This document shows, one piece after another, positions 17,311-25,892 of a stretch of 64,000 nt of DNA. The translations under genes and the position numbers were made by a program. Source of the DNA: Chryseobacterium jejuense (lineage in GTDB: Bacteria; Bacteroidota; Bacteroidia; Flavobacteriales; Weeksellaceae); NCBI RefSeq assembly GCF_900100075.1, contig NZ_FNEG01000005.1, forward strand, positions 62,001-126,000, in the 5' to 3' direction. The notes beneath the pieces were generated by a model that was given only the letters and a program-made list of their open reading frames with translations, was not told where the DNA came from and searched no databases. Each line of letters opens with the position of its first letter. The first letter of the stretch is position 1.

Positions 17311-17673
17311 ATGGAAAAAGAATGTGAAACTTCCTATATTAATATTGGTGAAAAATCCTATCCTTGTGCAGTAAGTTTTGTAATGGATCTTATTGGCGGA
17401 AGATGGAAGGGTGTCATTTTATGTCACCTTAAAAATGGAGATAAACGGTTTGGAGAACTCAAAAAAGAGCTTTCTTTTATCACGGAGACAACGCTAAGTC
17501 TTCAGTTGAGGCAATTGGAAAGAGACGGGCTGATTACCAGAACTGTTTTCGGAACAAAACCTCCTGTGAAAGTTGTTTACAGTTTATCTGAGTTGGGAAC
17601 ATCATTCATTCCGTTGCTGGATAACATCAATGAATGGGGGAAAAATATTCTGAAAAACAAAATAACATCTTAA
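17311..17673 (+). CDS. HxlR-family transcriptional regulator
   Basis: A 120-residue winged-helix protein. It contains CAVSFVMDLIGGRWKGVILCHL, 'KRFGELKKELSFITETTLSLQLRQLERDGLITRTVF' and 'PPVKVVYSLSELGTSF', which are the HxlR/MarR-like recognition helix and wing. Cysteines at 5 and 19 lie near the N terminus; HxlR members often sense thiol-reactive compounds through such a cysteine, but this is not shown here. It is divergently transcribed from the DUF3291 gene, whose control region it shares. Confidence 0.88.
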   Translation: MEKECETSYINIGEKSYPCAVSFVMDLIGGRWKGVILCHLKNGDKRFGELKKELSFITETTLSLQLRQLERDGLITRTVFGTKPPVKVVYSLSELGTSFIPLLDNINEWGKNILKNKITS

Positions 17674-17707
17674 AAATTTGAAAGACTGCTCAGATTTTTA
17701 AGATGTT
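17664..17707. terminator. Bidirectional terminator between hxlR and the next gene
   Basis: AACATCTTAAAAA (17664-17676) and TTTTTAAGATGTT (17695-17707) are a perfect 13-bp inverted repeat that overlaps the hxlR stop codon. It lies between two convergent genes and has A/T tracts on both sides, so it can end transcription from both. Confidence 0.7.
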
Positions 17708-17715
17708 AGTTCAAT

Positions 17716-18267
17716 TTAATATACTTTACTTCCCTTGATGGTAAGGGCATGTTTAGTTTTTATTGAAGGGCAGCATCTTCCATCTTCTTCCGTATATTCC
17801 AGTTTTTCTACAATGATTTTCCCATTTTTGATGGTATCAAAAGCAAACAGATAATCCGGTTCATATCCTGCAATCACTTTAACGGTATGCCCATCATTTT
17901 TGTATAATGATAATCCCTGTCCTATCAATGCATTGCCTCCTTCGGGTGCAATATTCCAGTAAATAGCTACATCTTCTATCCCATCACCGGTAAAATCTCC
18001 AACATGAGGATCTTGAAGATCAATCACTCCATCATCATAGGTTTTAAGAATCTTAGGTAAATAGGCATCAAATTGTTTCATGGCCAGCTTTACGGCTTCC
18101 TCTTTAGAAATTCTGTCTTTAGAAACTTCTGATTCTTTGGAGTGAGATTCTTTTTCTTTGGATAGAGACTGTTCTTTCAGTTCATCTTTTTGCTGTACTT
18201 TACGATCAGAATTGTTACAACCTGTCAACACTGCCAGCAGCCCTATTATCCCAATGATATTTTTCAT
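17716..18267 (-). CDS. Lipoprotein with an FG-GAP-like strand pair
   Basis: The start at 18267 (MKNIIGIIGLLAVLTGC) gives a lipobox; the upstream 16 codons are not needed. It has a lysine/glutamate/serine-rich linker at about 20-60, then a globular half. 'DPHVGDFTGDGIEDVAIYW' resembles an FG-GAP/calcium-binding 'DftGDGieD' unit. Later strands read 'LSLYKNDGHTVKVIAGYEPDYLFAFDTIKNGKIIVEKLEY'. It ends with the cysteine pair RCCPS near 180. It is a periplasmic or outer-membrane lipoprotein; the function is unknown. Confidence 0.65.
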   Translation of the reverse strand: MKNIIGIIGLLAVLTGCNNSDRKVQQKDELKEQSLSKEKESHSKESEVSKDRISKEEAVKLAMKQFDAYLPKILKTYDDGVIDLQDPHVGDFTGDGIEDVAIYWNIAPEGGNALIGQGLSLYKNDGHTVKVIAGYEPDYLFAFDTIKNGKIIVEKLEYTEEDGRCCPSIKTKHALTIKGSKVY

Positions 18268-18383
18268 ATATTTTGTATTTCCGATGATAAAATTAAAGGG
18301 ATAAATATACAGCAATATGATAAAATCGGGACTATTGGATTCTTATTATTGTTAAACCAAAGTATAAACAAGCTAAAGTTTCA

Positions 18384-20105
18384 CTATTTAATTCGATATA
18401 TTTTGAAAGCCCCTTCATTAATTTCCAGAATATAATTTTGCTGGTTATTCAGTGAATCTGCCACAGTGATTTCAGAGGTATTATTTTTAATTTCTGCTGA
18501 ATAATTGGTCTTCAATACAACTTTTTCTTCAGTACTCCCTTTTGCAGCACCAAAAACTATAGGAAAACGATCTTTCCAGATCATGTCCCCTTTTATATTT
18601 TTCACAGAAATCACTTTTCCGCTTTTTCCTCTGTTTCCAATAATAAATTTACCACTATTATTTCGTGTTTCCTGCTGGGTATCATAAAAGGTATTCCCCA
18701 GATCAAAATAGGGAACATTTACTTCATACACATTGTTAAAATTATATTTTATTCCATTATTGAAAAGATCCTGCGCATGAGTTCCTTGAAGCTTTTCTAT
18801 CTTATTTTGTGGAAACATATTTTCCAAGTTCATACGGGATATGGTATATACCTGAGCGCTATCTATCTGACGGTCATAATCCATTTTCACTCCCCAAAAA
18901 TCATTGCTAAAGCCCCCCATCAGCTTTATCTTTTTTACTTTTACAGCATCTCCCTTGATTTCTTCTACTTTTAAGCCTAAAACATTATTATCAGGAGCAT
19001 AATCAATAGCCTGAACCACATAAAATTGGTTGGTATTAATATTCATTCTGCTGTTATTGTACCATTGTACATCATATCCTTCTTCTTTTTCTAAAGATTT
19101 TGAGTATTGGTGATCACTTATTGCTCCCTTAATGAAATAATTATAGGAAAGAAGCGGAACCACAAAAACCAAAATCCATAAAAAGTGCTTTGAATGGATT
19201 CCTTCTGTTTCTTCTTTTATCACATAAGTTTCAGATAGAGAATCATGCCATCCATTTTTGCCAAAGAAAGAGAGCCCATCAAAAGGGATACTTCTATAAA
19301 GGCTTCTTTTAAAAATAGTCTTAAGTCCTGGCTGGTTATTATGCTTATCCACCACTCTTGACTCTGTTAAAAATTTTGCAGGAGTTGATCCGAAATAAAA
19401 TTCAAAGACAGGATAGAAAATCAATCTGATCAAAACAATGATAATCACTAAACCGAAATAGTTGTTAAAGTAACTTTGGAAAATGTGATTGCCTTGTAAA
19501 GAATGAGAAAACATCCAAGCAAAATTGGTAAATACTCCAACGATTACCAGGCTATCAATTAATAAATGTAACCCTCTTTGCCATTGAACAGTATATTTTA
19601 ATTCCTTAGCAGCAATTGTCACTTTTTTTTCATTTTCCTGTTTGATCTTTTTAAGAACCAGGAAACTCATTATGATATAAAATGCTTGAATCAAAAGTTT
19701 CATTATTGAAGTTATTGGCGTGGGTTGAGCTTCTAAAGCAATTCCTGACGGAGGATTAAAAGAAAAATATACCCAGTTAAATATTCCAAAAAGCACTAGC
19801 ATGATATTATTTATCAGTACTACTGAAAAAACAAATCCAAGCAGTCTTTTTTCTTTTCCTTTGGTTTTCAGGAAAAAAACAGTTCCCAGAAACAGAATAA
19901 AATAAATAATGGTTTCCCACAAATTAAAAGGACCCTCTGAATGCGTTACATACAGAGATAGAGGCTTCAGCAGATAAAAGTAAGAGATCCAGCTGCTGAT
20001 TGTTGTACCATTATAAAAATTATAAAAAATAATACTGGTAAGTATTCCTAATAAAAGGGTCAGTAAAGAAGAGTAAGCAATGAATTTGCTCTTAGTATCA
20101 TTCAT
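18384..20105 (-). CDS. RDD-family membrane protein with a C-terminal soluble domain
   Basis: About 573 residues, start preferred at the ATG at 20105 (MNDTKSK). The first half has several transmembrane helices. Then comes the RDD domain: 'YTVQWQRGLHLLIDSLVIVGVFTNFAW' near 175-200, and 'YFGSTPAKFLTESRVVDKHNNQPGLKTIFKRSLYRSIPFDGLSF' near 240-290, which is the 'fg.TpGK...g..V......p.s......R' RDD pattern. RDD proteins are membrane proteins of largely unknown role, some acting in ion transport. After one further helix the C-terminal 220 residues are soluble. It is one of the largest in this region and has no visible operon partner. Confidence 0.8.
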   Translation of the reverse strand: MNDTKSKFIAYSSLLTLLLGILTSIIFYNFYNGTTISSWISYFYLLKPLSLYVTHSEGPFNLWETIIYFILFLGTVFFLKTKGKEKRLLGFVFSVVLINNIMLVLFGIFNWVYFSFNPPSGIALEAQPTPITSIMKLLIQAFYIIMSFLVLKKIKQENEKKVTIAAKELKYTVQWQRGLHLLIDSLVIVGVFTNFAWMFSHSLQGNHIFQSYFNNYFGLVIIIVLIRLIFYPVFEFYFGSTPAKFLTESRVVDKHNNQPGLKTIFKRSLYRSIPFDGLSFFGKNGWHDSLSETYVIKEETEGIHSKHFLWILVFVVPLLSYNYFIKGAISDHQYSKSLEKEEGYDVQWYNNSRMNINTNQFYVVQAIDYAPDNNVLGLKVEEIKGDAVKVKKIKLMGGFSNDFWGVKMDYDRQIDSAQVYTISRMNLENMFPQNKIEKLQGTHAQDLFNNGIKYNFNNVYEVNVPYFDLGNTFYDTQQETRNNSGKFIIGNRGKSGKVISVKNIKGDMIWKDRFPIVFGAAKGSTEEKVVLKTNYSAEIKNNTSEITVADSLNNQQNYILEINEGAFKIYRIK

Positions 20106-20204
20106 GATCTGCAAAATAGTTTTTGCAAATAAACAATAAAAAAAGAAATTATTCTCTCATCATTCTTCAAACCTATATAGCTCTTATGAAAAATTTCTTT
20201 AATC

Positions 20205-20435
20205 CTACAGGCTCAAAAAATATAGTATTAGAATACAAATGGGAAAAAAACTCATTAGGCCTGCAATTAAAAATACATTTCTATAGTAAGATTTACTCTT
20301 AGGTAATGTTTTCGGAGTCATTAGATAGGTAATCAATGTAACAATACCGCCTCCAATGATAAACCCCAGCGCTCCTATTAAGACAATCCCTATTATGATA
20401 TCCGAAGTCTGTATAAATACTTGTAAGAAATTCAT
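20205..20435 (-). CDS. Small two-helix membrane protein
   Basis: The start at 20435 (MNFLQVFIQTSD) is chosen because it gives a 76-residue protein with two transmembrane segments: about 12-38 (IIIGIVLIGALGFIIGGGIVTLITYLM) and about 55-76 (VFLIAGLMSFFPICILILYFLSL). The 27 codons upstream overlap the next gene. A basic loop (PKTLPKSKSYYR) lies between the helices. No family recognised. It follows the DUF1569 gene by 70 bp. Confidence 0.55.
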   Translation of the reverse strand: MNFLQVFIQTSDIIIGIVLIGALGFIIGGGIVTLITYLMTPKTLPKSKSYYRNVFLIAGLMSFFPICILILYFLSL

Positions 20436-20505
20436 TTTTACTGACAATATACAGTAAAAATGAATGATTGCAAAAAGGTGAAAAACTGATTTTTCAAATA
20501 GAAAT

Positions 20506-20958
20506 TTACAACCCAAATTGTCTCAGATGATGATCCATGTGTTTGTAAGCTGCTATTCCCCATTCCTCAGTTGAAATATTTCCAAAAGCAGGATGAGAAA
20601 GGGTTAAAGAACGAGTAGTAAGAGGAAATTGGTTAATTAAACCAACAAATTCTTCTTTATATTTCGCAAAATCAAGATCATTGGTTTTCCCTTTGGTATG
20701 ATGTTCCGGCTCACCCTGAATATTCTTTTTAAAGCTAGGAGCAATATAAAGGGCAAGAATTCTCAACAGATATTGTTTTACCTGAGTCTTTTTATTTTCC
20801 CTTCCTTCTTCTAAGATTTGTCGGTTACAAGAATTGCAGTGAAAGAGCATTTCACTAGCTGTCATTATTCCCCATTGGGGTTGATGAGTTACTGATAAGT
20901 TCTTCACTCTCGCAATAATGAAATCTGCAGCTTCTTTTTTTAAAAGATTTTTTTTCAT
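20506..20958 (-). CDS. DUF1569 (DinB-like) protein
   Basis: The start at 20958 (MKKNLLKKEAADFIIARV) gives 150 residues. 'MTASEMLFHCNSCNRQIL' and the closing EEWGIAAYKHMDHHLRQFGL carry the three-histidine pattern of the DinB/YfiT metal site (H47, then H143 and H144), and 'PAFGNISTEEWG' is the usual DUF1569 signature. DinB-type four-helix proteins include thiol-dependent S-transferases; the substrate here is unknown. Confidence 0.72.
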   Translation of the reverse strand: MKKNLLKKEAADFIIARVKNLSVTHQPQWGIMTASEMLFHCNSCNRQILEEGRENKKTQVKQYLLRILALYIAPSFKKNIQGEPEHHTKGKTNDLDFAKYKEEFVGLINQFPLTTRSLTLSHPAFGNISTEEWGIAAYKHMDHHLRQFGL

Positions 20959-21140
20959 GGTAGTGATGGTTATAATCAATCTATATCAATTAAAGCTATC
21001 TTTCTGCATACGTTATCCTTTTACTTTTTTCAACGATCTAATATTAACACAAATAACTGTAAAATAAACTATCTGATAAAGATAAACCCGCGCGGTAAAC
21101 TCTGTCTACCACAAGATTATTTTATAGTACTGTCATTTCT

Positions 21141-22376
21141 TTATTTTGATTTAACATTTAAAAGCTTTGAATTTGTTGACTTATTTATGAATATCAAATA
21201 ATCAAAAGAGTTAGCCACATTGGTTTTTGTAAATTCATTTTTATCCGTACCCGATCCTGTTTTTCGAAACAGAATATCTTCCAAGATCCAATGGCCAAGT
21301 TTGTTGCCATCTTTTTTGATTGCTTTCAGATCCAAAATAAAAATGGGAATATTAAGTGAGTTAAGCTTATATTCTAATGATCTGGGACCGGCTTTTTCTG
21401 AATTATAGGTACCAAGCTTCCCATCCATACTTGCAGAATAAGTACCTTCATAAAAGGCAAATCCAAAATTCACAAAATCTTTATCATACATTTCATTGAG
21501 CCAATACCCCATTCTATCAGATTTTAATTTTGAAACGTGATAATTATGAGCTGAGACTATTACTTTAGAATTCAAATAGTTTTCTTTTAACCATTTAATA
21601 TTCTCCGCCATAAATGGGTCTCTCCTAATAAATTTGAGTTGGCTATATTGTCTGACAATATCTACATTTTGCAGGAAGCGTAATTTTTCTTCTGGATTTT
21701 TTATTGAGATAGATTTTTGTTTTATTAAAACCAGGTACTCAGCTATAATTTTTTGACCTTTTTTAGTGTACGTTCTGAAGCCTCTGTTGTTTTCTTTTAA
21801 GGCTATTTCCAGGTCATTAATCTCTTGTTCAGACAAGTGATTTTCTTGATATGTTTTTCTTATTTGATCTATTGCTCCTTTTGCAAACTGCATATCGAAA
21901 CCGTCAAAAAAAACTTTTGGATTATGATTTTCATTGTATTTTTTTAACCATTCAACAAAAGCTAAAGTTTCTTGGGTTTGCCACAGCCAAAAATACATTC
22001 CCTTTAGAATATCTTTAGGATCTCCTTTTTCTTCCTGAATATATTGATTCATTAAAAAGCTTTCAGGCATATTGGCTTCTAACGAAAAGACATTGAAATT
22101 TTTATTAGCAATCAAATATTCACTTATTCTATATTTCATTTGATATACTTCACTCGAACCGTGAGTAGATTCTCCTAATCCTACTATGTTAGAATTTCCA
22201 ATGAGTTTGTTTAAGATCAACAAATCACTAGTATCACTTTCGTCCGGATTAAAAGTTTTTATTGGATATATAAACTTTGAAATATATTCTTTCTCTTCAG
22301 AATTTAAATCATTTTTTGATTGTGCCTTGATTATTATAAAAAATACAATCAAAACACAAGATAATTTTAATTTCAT
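21141..22376 (-). CDS. Secreted erythromycin-esterase-family protein
   Basis: A 411-residue protein with a signal peptide (MKLKLSCVLIVFFIIIKAQS). The mature enzyme has the family core: IVGLGESTHGSSEVYQMK (residues 64-80, with H72 after GEST), FSLEANMPES (E100) and a late SAHNYHVSK. In EreA/EreB/EreC-type enzymes the equivalent His and Glu act in hydrolysis of the macrolide lactone ring. The family also contains many uncharacterised members, so resistance cannot be concluded. A signal peptide is uncommon for known resistance esterases. It ends 143 bp after the DUF1569 gene (minus strand) and forms no obvious operon. Confidence 0.75.
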   Translation of the reverse strand: MKLKLSCVLIVFFIIIKAQSKNDLNSEEKEYISKFIYPIKTFNPDESDTSDLLILNKLIGNSNIVGLGESTHGSSEVYQMKYRISEYLIANKNFNVFSLEANMPESFLMNQYIQEEKGDPKDILKGMYFWLWQTQETLAFVEWLKKYNENHNPKVFFDGFDMQFAKGAIDQIRKTYQENHLSEQEINDLEIALKENNRGFRTYTKKGQKIIAEYLVLIKQKSISIKNPEEKLRFLQNVDIVRQYSQLKFIRRDPFMAENIKWLKENYLNSKVIVSAHNYHVSKLKSDRMGYWLNEMYDKDFVNFGFAFYEGTYSASMDGKLGTYNSEKAGPRSLEYKLNSLNIPIFILDLKAIKKDGNKLGHWILEDILFRKTGSGTDKNEFTKTNVANSFDYLIFINKSTNSKLLNVKSK

Positions 22377-22521
22377 TTACTACTTATAATTAGAGTAAAC
22401 AATTATACAAAAATATCACTTAAACTGCTGGAGAAATTTAAATCATATCAGATATCAGTGTATATTTTTTTTAGTCGCAGATAGTTCACTATGACTGATA
22501 ACCTAACAATTTTCTACCATA

Positions 22522-23370
22522 CTATGTTGTAGACCGCTTTTCTTTTTCAATTTTCACATCAATATTAATTGCTGGACTTCCTGCAATTATTTTTTCCCAA
22601 TTGCTGTAAAAAGTTCTTTCAAAAACAGTTCTTAATAATGCGGCGCTAAAACCAAAATCACCTTTAAATCCACTCATAACCTGTACAGATACATAAAAAT
22701 CTTCTTTATCAATCCAAACAGAATAATCATTTAAGTCAAAAGTAAATGTCCCGTCTATGATTTTATCTGCAGTGAGTTCTGTAGTGAGATTTTCTAAAAG
22801 AATAGACTCTCCAGGTTGTTTATTTTTATTAGAATAAATATTGAAGTTGAGAACTATAGGCTTATCTGTTTTAAACTTTGCTATATTAAGATGTATTTTC
22901 TCAATTTTCAATCTTTTTTTATTTGAAAATGGGATTGCAAATTCCCTATAAGCTGTTTGATTAGAACCATTCGAGCTAAACCCATACAGCATATTCTTTG
23001 CTTTTGATTTGACTCCGATATTTTTACTTTCAAAAGTTTTTGGAGCTATTTTTAATTCAGCAATTTCGTTAACTTTTTCTTTAAGAATAATAGTATGATT
23101 ATTTGAATGGATAAAGTCTTTGATATTTTGTTCAAAAGAATTATATCCCCCTAATTGAACAATGATTTTTTTAGATTGATCAATAGTAGATAAATCAATG
23201 CTGTAATTTCCATTTTCATCTGTAAGTGCTCCTATATTTTCATTTTCAACTCCAATTCTTGCATAAGGAATCACTTGGTTATTTTCACTAGAAATAATTT
23301 TCCCAGAAATAACCTGAGCATTCACAAAACTGAACAACAATAAAGAAAAAAAGATAAATTTTATTTTCAT
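22522..23370 (-). CDS. Secreted protein with a carboxypeptidase-regulatory-like domain
   Basis: A 282-residue protein with a signal peptide (MKIKFIFFSLLLFSFVNAQ). Residues 20-95 are a CarboxypepD_reg-like domain (VISGKIISSENNQVIPYARIGV ... GALTDENGNYSIDLS), the same module found at the front of Bacteroidota TonB receptors. The remaining 180 residues form a beta-rich domain with 'ERTFYSNWEKI' near the C terminus. No beta-barrel follows, so this is a free-standing surface or periplasmic protein. The function is unknown. Confidence 0.7.
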   Translation of the reverse strand: MKIKFIFFSLLLFSFVNAQVISGKIISSENNQVIPYARIGVENENIGALTDENGNYSIDLSTIDQSKKIIVQLGGYNSFEQNIKDFIHSNNHTIILKEKVNEIAELKIAPKTFESKNIGVKSKAKNMLYGFSSNGSNQTAYREFAIPFSNKKRLKIEKIHLNIAKFKTDKPIVLNFNIYSNKNKQPGESILLENLTTELTADKIIDGTFTFDLNDYSVWIDKEDFYVSVQVMSGFKGDFGFSAALLRTVFERTFYSNWEKIIAGSPAINIDVKIEKEKRSTT

Positions 23371-23551
23371 ATGTATGTTTTCTTATTAAAATACTGATCA
23401 AATATACTATTTATTATCAATTTTTATTAACCGACTGCTTTTAGAAATTTATAATTTGAAAAACGAAAGAATTACCTTTTTAAAAAAGAGTTGTAAGCCT
23501 GTCTGTAGATAGACAACAATAAAAACATAAGACAGCAAATATCAAAAAAGA

Positions 23552-23585
23552 AAAACCGCTATAGACAGGTGTCTATAGCGGTTTT
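23552..23585 (-). terminator. dnaK terminator
   Basis: AAAACCGCTATAGAC (23552-23566) and GTCTATAGCGGTTTT (23571-23585) form a 15-bp perfect stem with a four-base loop, followed on the minus strand by a T-rich tail. It lies 31 bp past the dnaK stop codon. Confidence 0.9.
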
Positions 23586-23616
23586 ATATGTTTTATTAAT
23601 TAGTATTAATCAATAA

Positions 23617-25509
23617 TTATTTTACTTCTTCGAAGTCTGCATCCTGTACATCTTCAGCTCCGGCGTTTCCACCTGCATTTTGAGCACCTGCATCAGCACC
23701 TGGCTGTTGACCAGCTGCATATAATTCTTCAGAAGCGGCCATCCATGCTGCATCTAACGCTTCAGTTTTAGCTTTTACGTCATCAACATTTTTAGCTTCG
23801 AAAGCAGTTTTTAATTCTGCGTGAGCTGCTTCAATTGCTGCTTTTTTGTCAGCAGAAAGTTTTTCACCGAATTCTTTCAATTGCTTTTCAGTTTGGAAGA
23901 TCAATCCGTCAGCTTTGTTGAAAACTTCAACTTCTTCTTTTCTCTTAGCATCCGCTGCAGAGTTTTCCTGAGCTTCTTTCTTCATTCTTTCGATTTCTTC
24001 GTCAGAAAGACCTGAAGAAGCCTGGATTTTGATAGTCTGCTCTTTACCTGTTCCTTTATCTTTAGCAGATACACTTAGAATACCGTTAGCATCAATATCG
24101 AAAGTTACTTCAATTTGAGGAACTCCTCTTGGTGCTGGTGGGATATCCTGAAGATCAAATCTACCGATTTCTTTGTTATCGTTGAACATAGATCTTTCAC
24201 CTTGTCCTACTCTGATGCTTACTGCTGGCTGGTTGTCAGAAGCTGTAGAGAATACTTCAGATTTTTTAGTTGGGATTGTAGTATTCGCTTCAATTAATTT
24301 AGTGAACACAGAACCCATAGTTTCGATACCTAAAGAAAGTGGCGTAACGTCAAGAAGTAATACGTCTTTTACGTCTCCTGTTAATACACCTCCCTGGATA
24401 GCTGCACCAATCGCTACAACCTCATCCGGGTTAACTCCTTTAGATGGTTTTTTACCGAAGAATTTTTCTACTTCTTCCTGGATGATTGGGATTCTTGTAG
24501 AACCTCCTACCAAGATTACCTCATCGATATCAGAAGTTGATAAACCTGCATCTTTTAATGCTTTAGCAACCGGCTCCATAGATCTTCTTACTAGGTCTGC
24601 AGATAATTGCTCAAATTTAGCTTTAGTTAAAGTCTTCACTAAGTGTTTAGGACCTGTAGCTGTAGCTGTGATATATGGTAAGTTGATCTCAGTCTGTGGA
24701 GAAGAAGATAACTCGATTTTTGCTTTTTCAGCAGCTTCTTTTAATCTCTGAAGTGCAATTGCATCAGATTTTAAATCTACTCCTTCTTCAGCTTTGAACT
24801 CGTCTGCCATCCAGTTGATGATCACATCATCAAAGTCATCACCTCCTAAGTGAGTATCACCGTTTGTAGATAATACTTCGAATACACCATCTCCTAAATC
24901 AAGGATAGAGATATCGAAAGTACCACCACCAAGGTCATATACTGCGATTTTCTGATCTTTATGGTTTTTATCAAGACCGTAAGCTAACGCTGCAGCAGTA
25001 GGTTCGTTGATAATTCTTTCTACTTTAAGACCTGCGATTTCTCCAGCTTCTTTAGTAGCTTGTCTTTGAGCATCGTTGAAGTATGCAGGAACAGTAATTA
25101 CCGCTCTTGTTACTTCCTGTCCAAGATAATCTTCAGCAGTTTTCTTCATTTTCTGAAGAGTCATTGCAGAAATTTCCTGTGGAGTATATTCTCTATCGTC
25201 AATTTTTACTTTTACTGTATCATTTGGACCTGAAACCACTTTGTAAGGTACTCTTGAAATTTCCTTAGCATCTTCTTTGAAGTGTGTTCCGATAAATCTT
25301 TTGATAGAGTAAACTGTCTTAGTTGGATTCGTTACAGCCTGTCTTTTTGCAGGATCTCCTACTTTTCTTTCTCCGTCTTCTGTAAATGCTACAATAGAAG
25401 GAGTCGTTCTTTTTCCTTCTGCGTTAGGAATAACAACAGGGTCTTTACCCTCCATAACAGCAACACAAGAGTTGGTTGTTCCTAAGTCAATTCCAATTAT
25501 TTTACTCAT
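23617..25509 (-). CDS. dnaK: Chaperone DnaK (Hsp70)
   Basis: A 630-residue Hsp70. The start [18 protein letters not shown] is the phosphate-1 loop of the ATPase domain. [17 protein letters not shown] (phosphate 2, near 195) and [15 protein letters not shown] (adenosine, near 335) follow. The linker is [18 protein letters not shown] (near 390), then the beta-sandwich substrate domain and the helical lid, ending in a glycine/alanine-rich tail and [11 protein letters not shown]. The length is normal for the family. It acts in the cytoplasm with DnaJ and GrpE, which are not adjacent here. A single gene with a strong terminator. No HrcA/CIRCE inverted repeat was seen upstream. Confidence 0.98.
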   Translation of the reverse strand: MSKIIGIDLGTTNSCVAVMEGKDPVVIPNAEGKRTTPSIVAFTEDGERKVGDPAKRQAVTNPTKTVYSIKRFIGTHFKEDAKEISRVPYKVVSGPNDTVKVKIDDREYTPQEISAMTLQKMKKTAEDYLGQEVTRAVITVPAYFNDAQRQATKEAGEIAGLKVERIINEPTAAALAYGLDKNHKDQKIAVYDLGGGTFDISILDLGDGVFEVLSTNGDTHLGGDDFDDVIINWMADEFKAEEGVDLKSDAIALQRLKEAAEKAKIELSSSPQTEINLPYITATATGPKHLVKTLTKAKFEQLSADLVRRSMEPVAKALKDAGLSTSDIDEVILVGGSTRIPIIQEEVEKFFGKKPSKGVNPDEVVAIGAAIQGGVLTGDVKDVLLLDVTPLSLGIETMGSVFTKLIEANTTIPTKKSEVFSTASDNQPAVSIRVGQGERSMFNDNKEIGRFDLQDIPPAPRGVPQIEVTFDIDANGILSVSAKDKGTGKEQTIKIQASSGLSDEEIERMKKEAQENSAADAKRKEEVEVFNKADGLIFQTEKQLKEFGEKLSADKKAAIEAAHAELKTAFEAKNVDDVKAKTEALDAAWMAASEELYAAGQQPGADAGAQNAGGNAGAEDVQDADFEEVK

Positions 25510-25892
25510 AATATTTTTATTTTTTCTAATTTTTATATTTAATTTACAATCACTATTTCACAACATTTGTACCATATCCCGTTTTGTGACAAAATGACAC
25601 AAACAAGACAAAAACCCTGAAATAATCAGGCTTTTTATTCTTTTAATACTGAAATTTTTTCATGTAAATCTGATTTCGATATTATTTTCAGACATAATCT
25701 TCTATACAATTTAATATATAATAAAGGTCAAAACACCTTCAAACCGATAGAAAAACCCACATTAAAATCTATAGGAATAGTGGAGACTAAAACTACAAGA
25801 ATAAGATTGTTAAAATTAATCAAAGTTTAACCTAAGAAATAGAGGCAGAAACTGGACGAATTATTATTTTTGATAAAATATACACATTTAGA
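25510..25892. other. 383-bp intergenic region between divergent dnaK and ppk1
   Basis: No gene is seen. It must hold both promoters. A small hairpin (CCTGA AATAA TCAGG followed by TTTTT, 25617-25637) is flanked by T runs on both strands but no transcript needs to end there. TATTTTTG at 25866-25873 fits the flavobacterial -7 box for ppk1, with a leader of about 13 bases; no good -33 TTG is at the right distance. No promoter for dnaK is proposed. Confidence 0.4.

Noticed and set aside
21141..22376. Macrolide-resistance gene
   Set aside because: Only the fold is shown; the family has many non-resistance members and this one is secreted.
24173..24751. 192-codon plus-strand frame inside dnaK
   Set aside because: Opposite-strand shadow of a highly expressed gene with biased codon use; no domain.
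25617..25637. Terminator between dnaK and ppk1
   Set aside because: The two genes diverge here, so no transcript needs to end; the stem has only five pairs.
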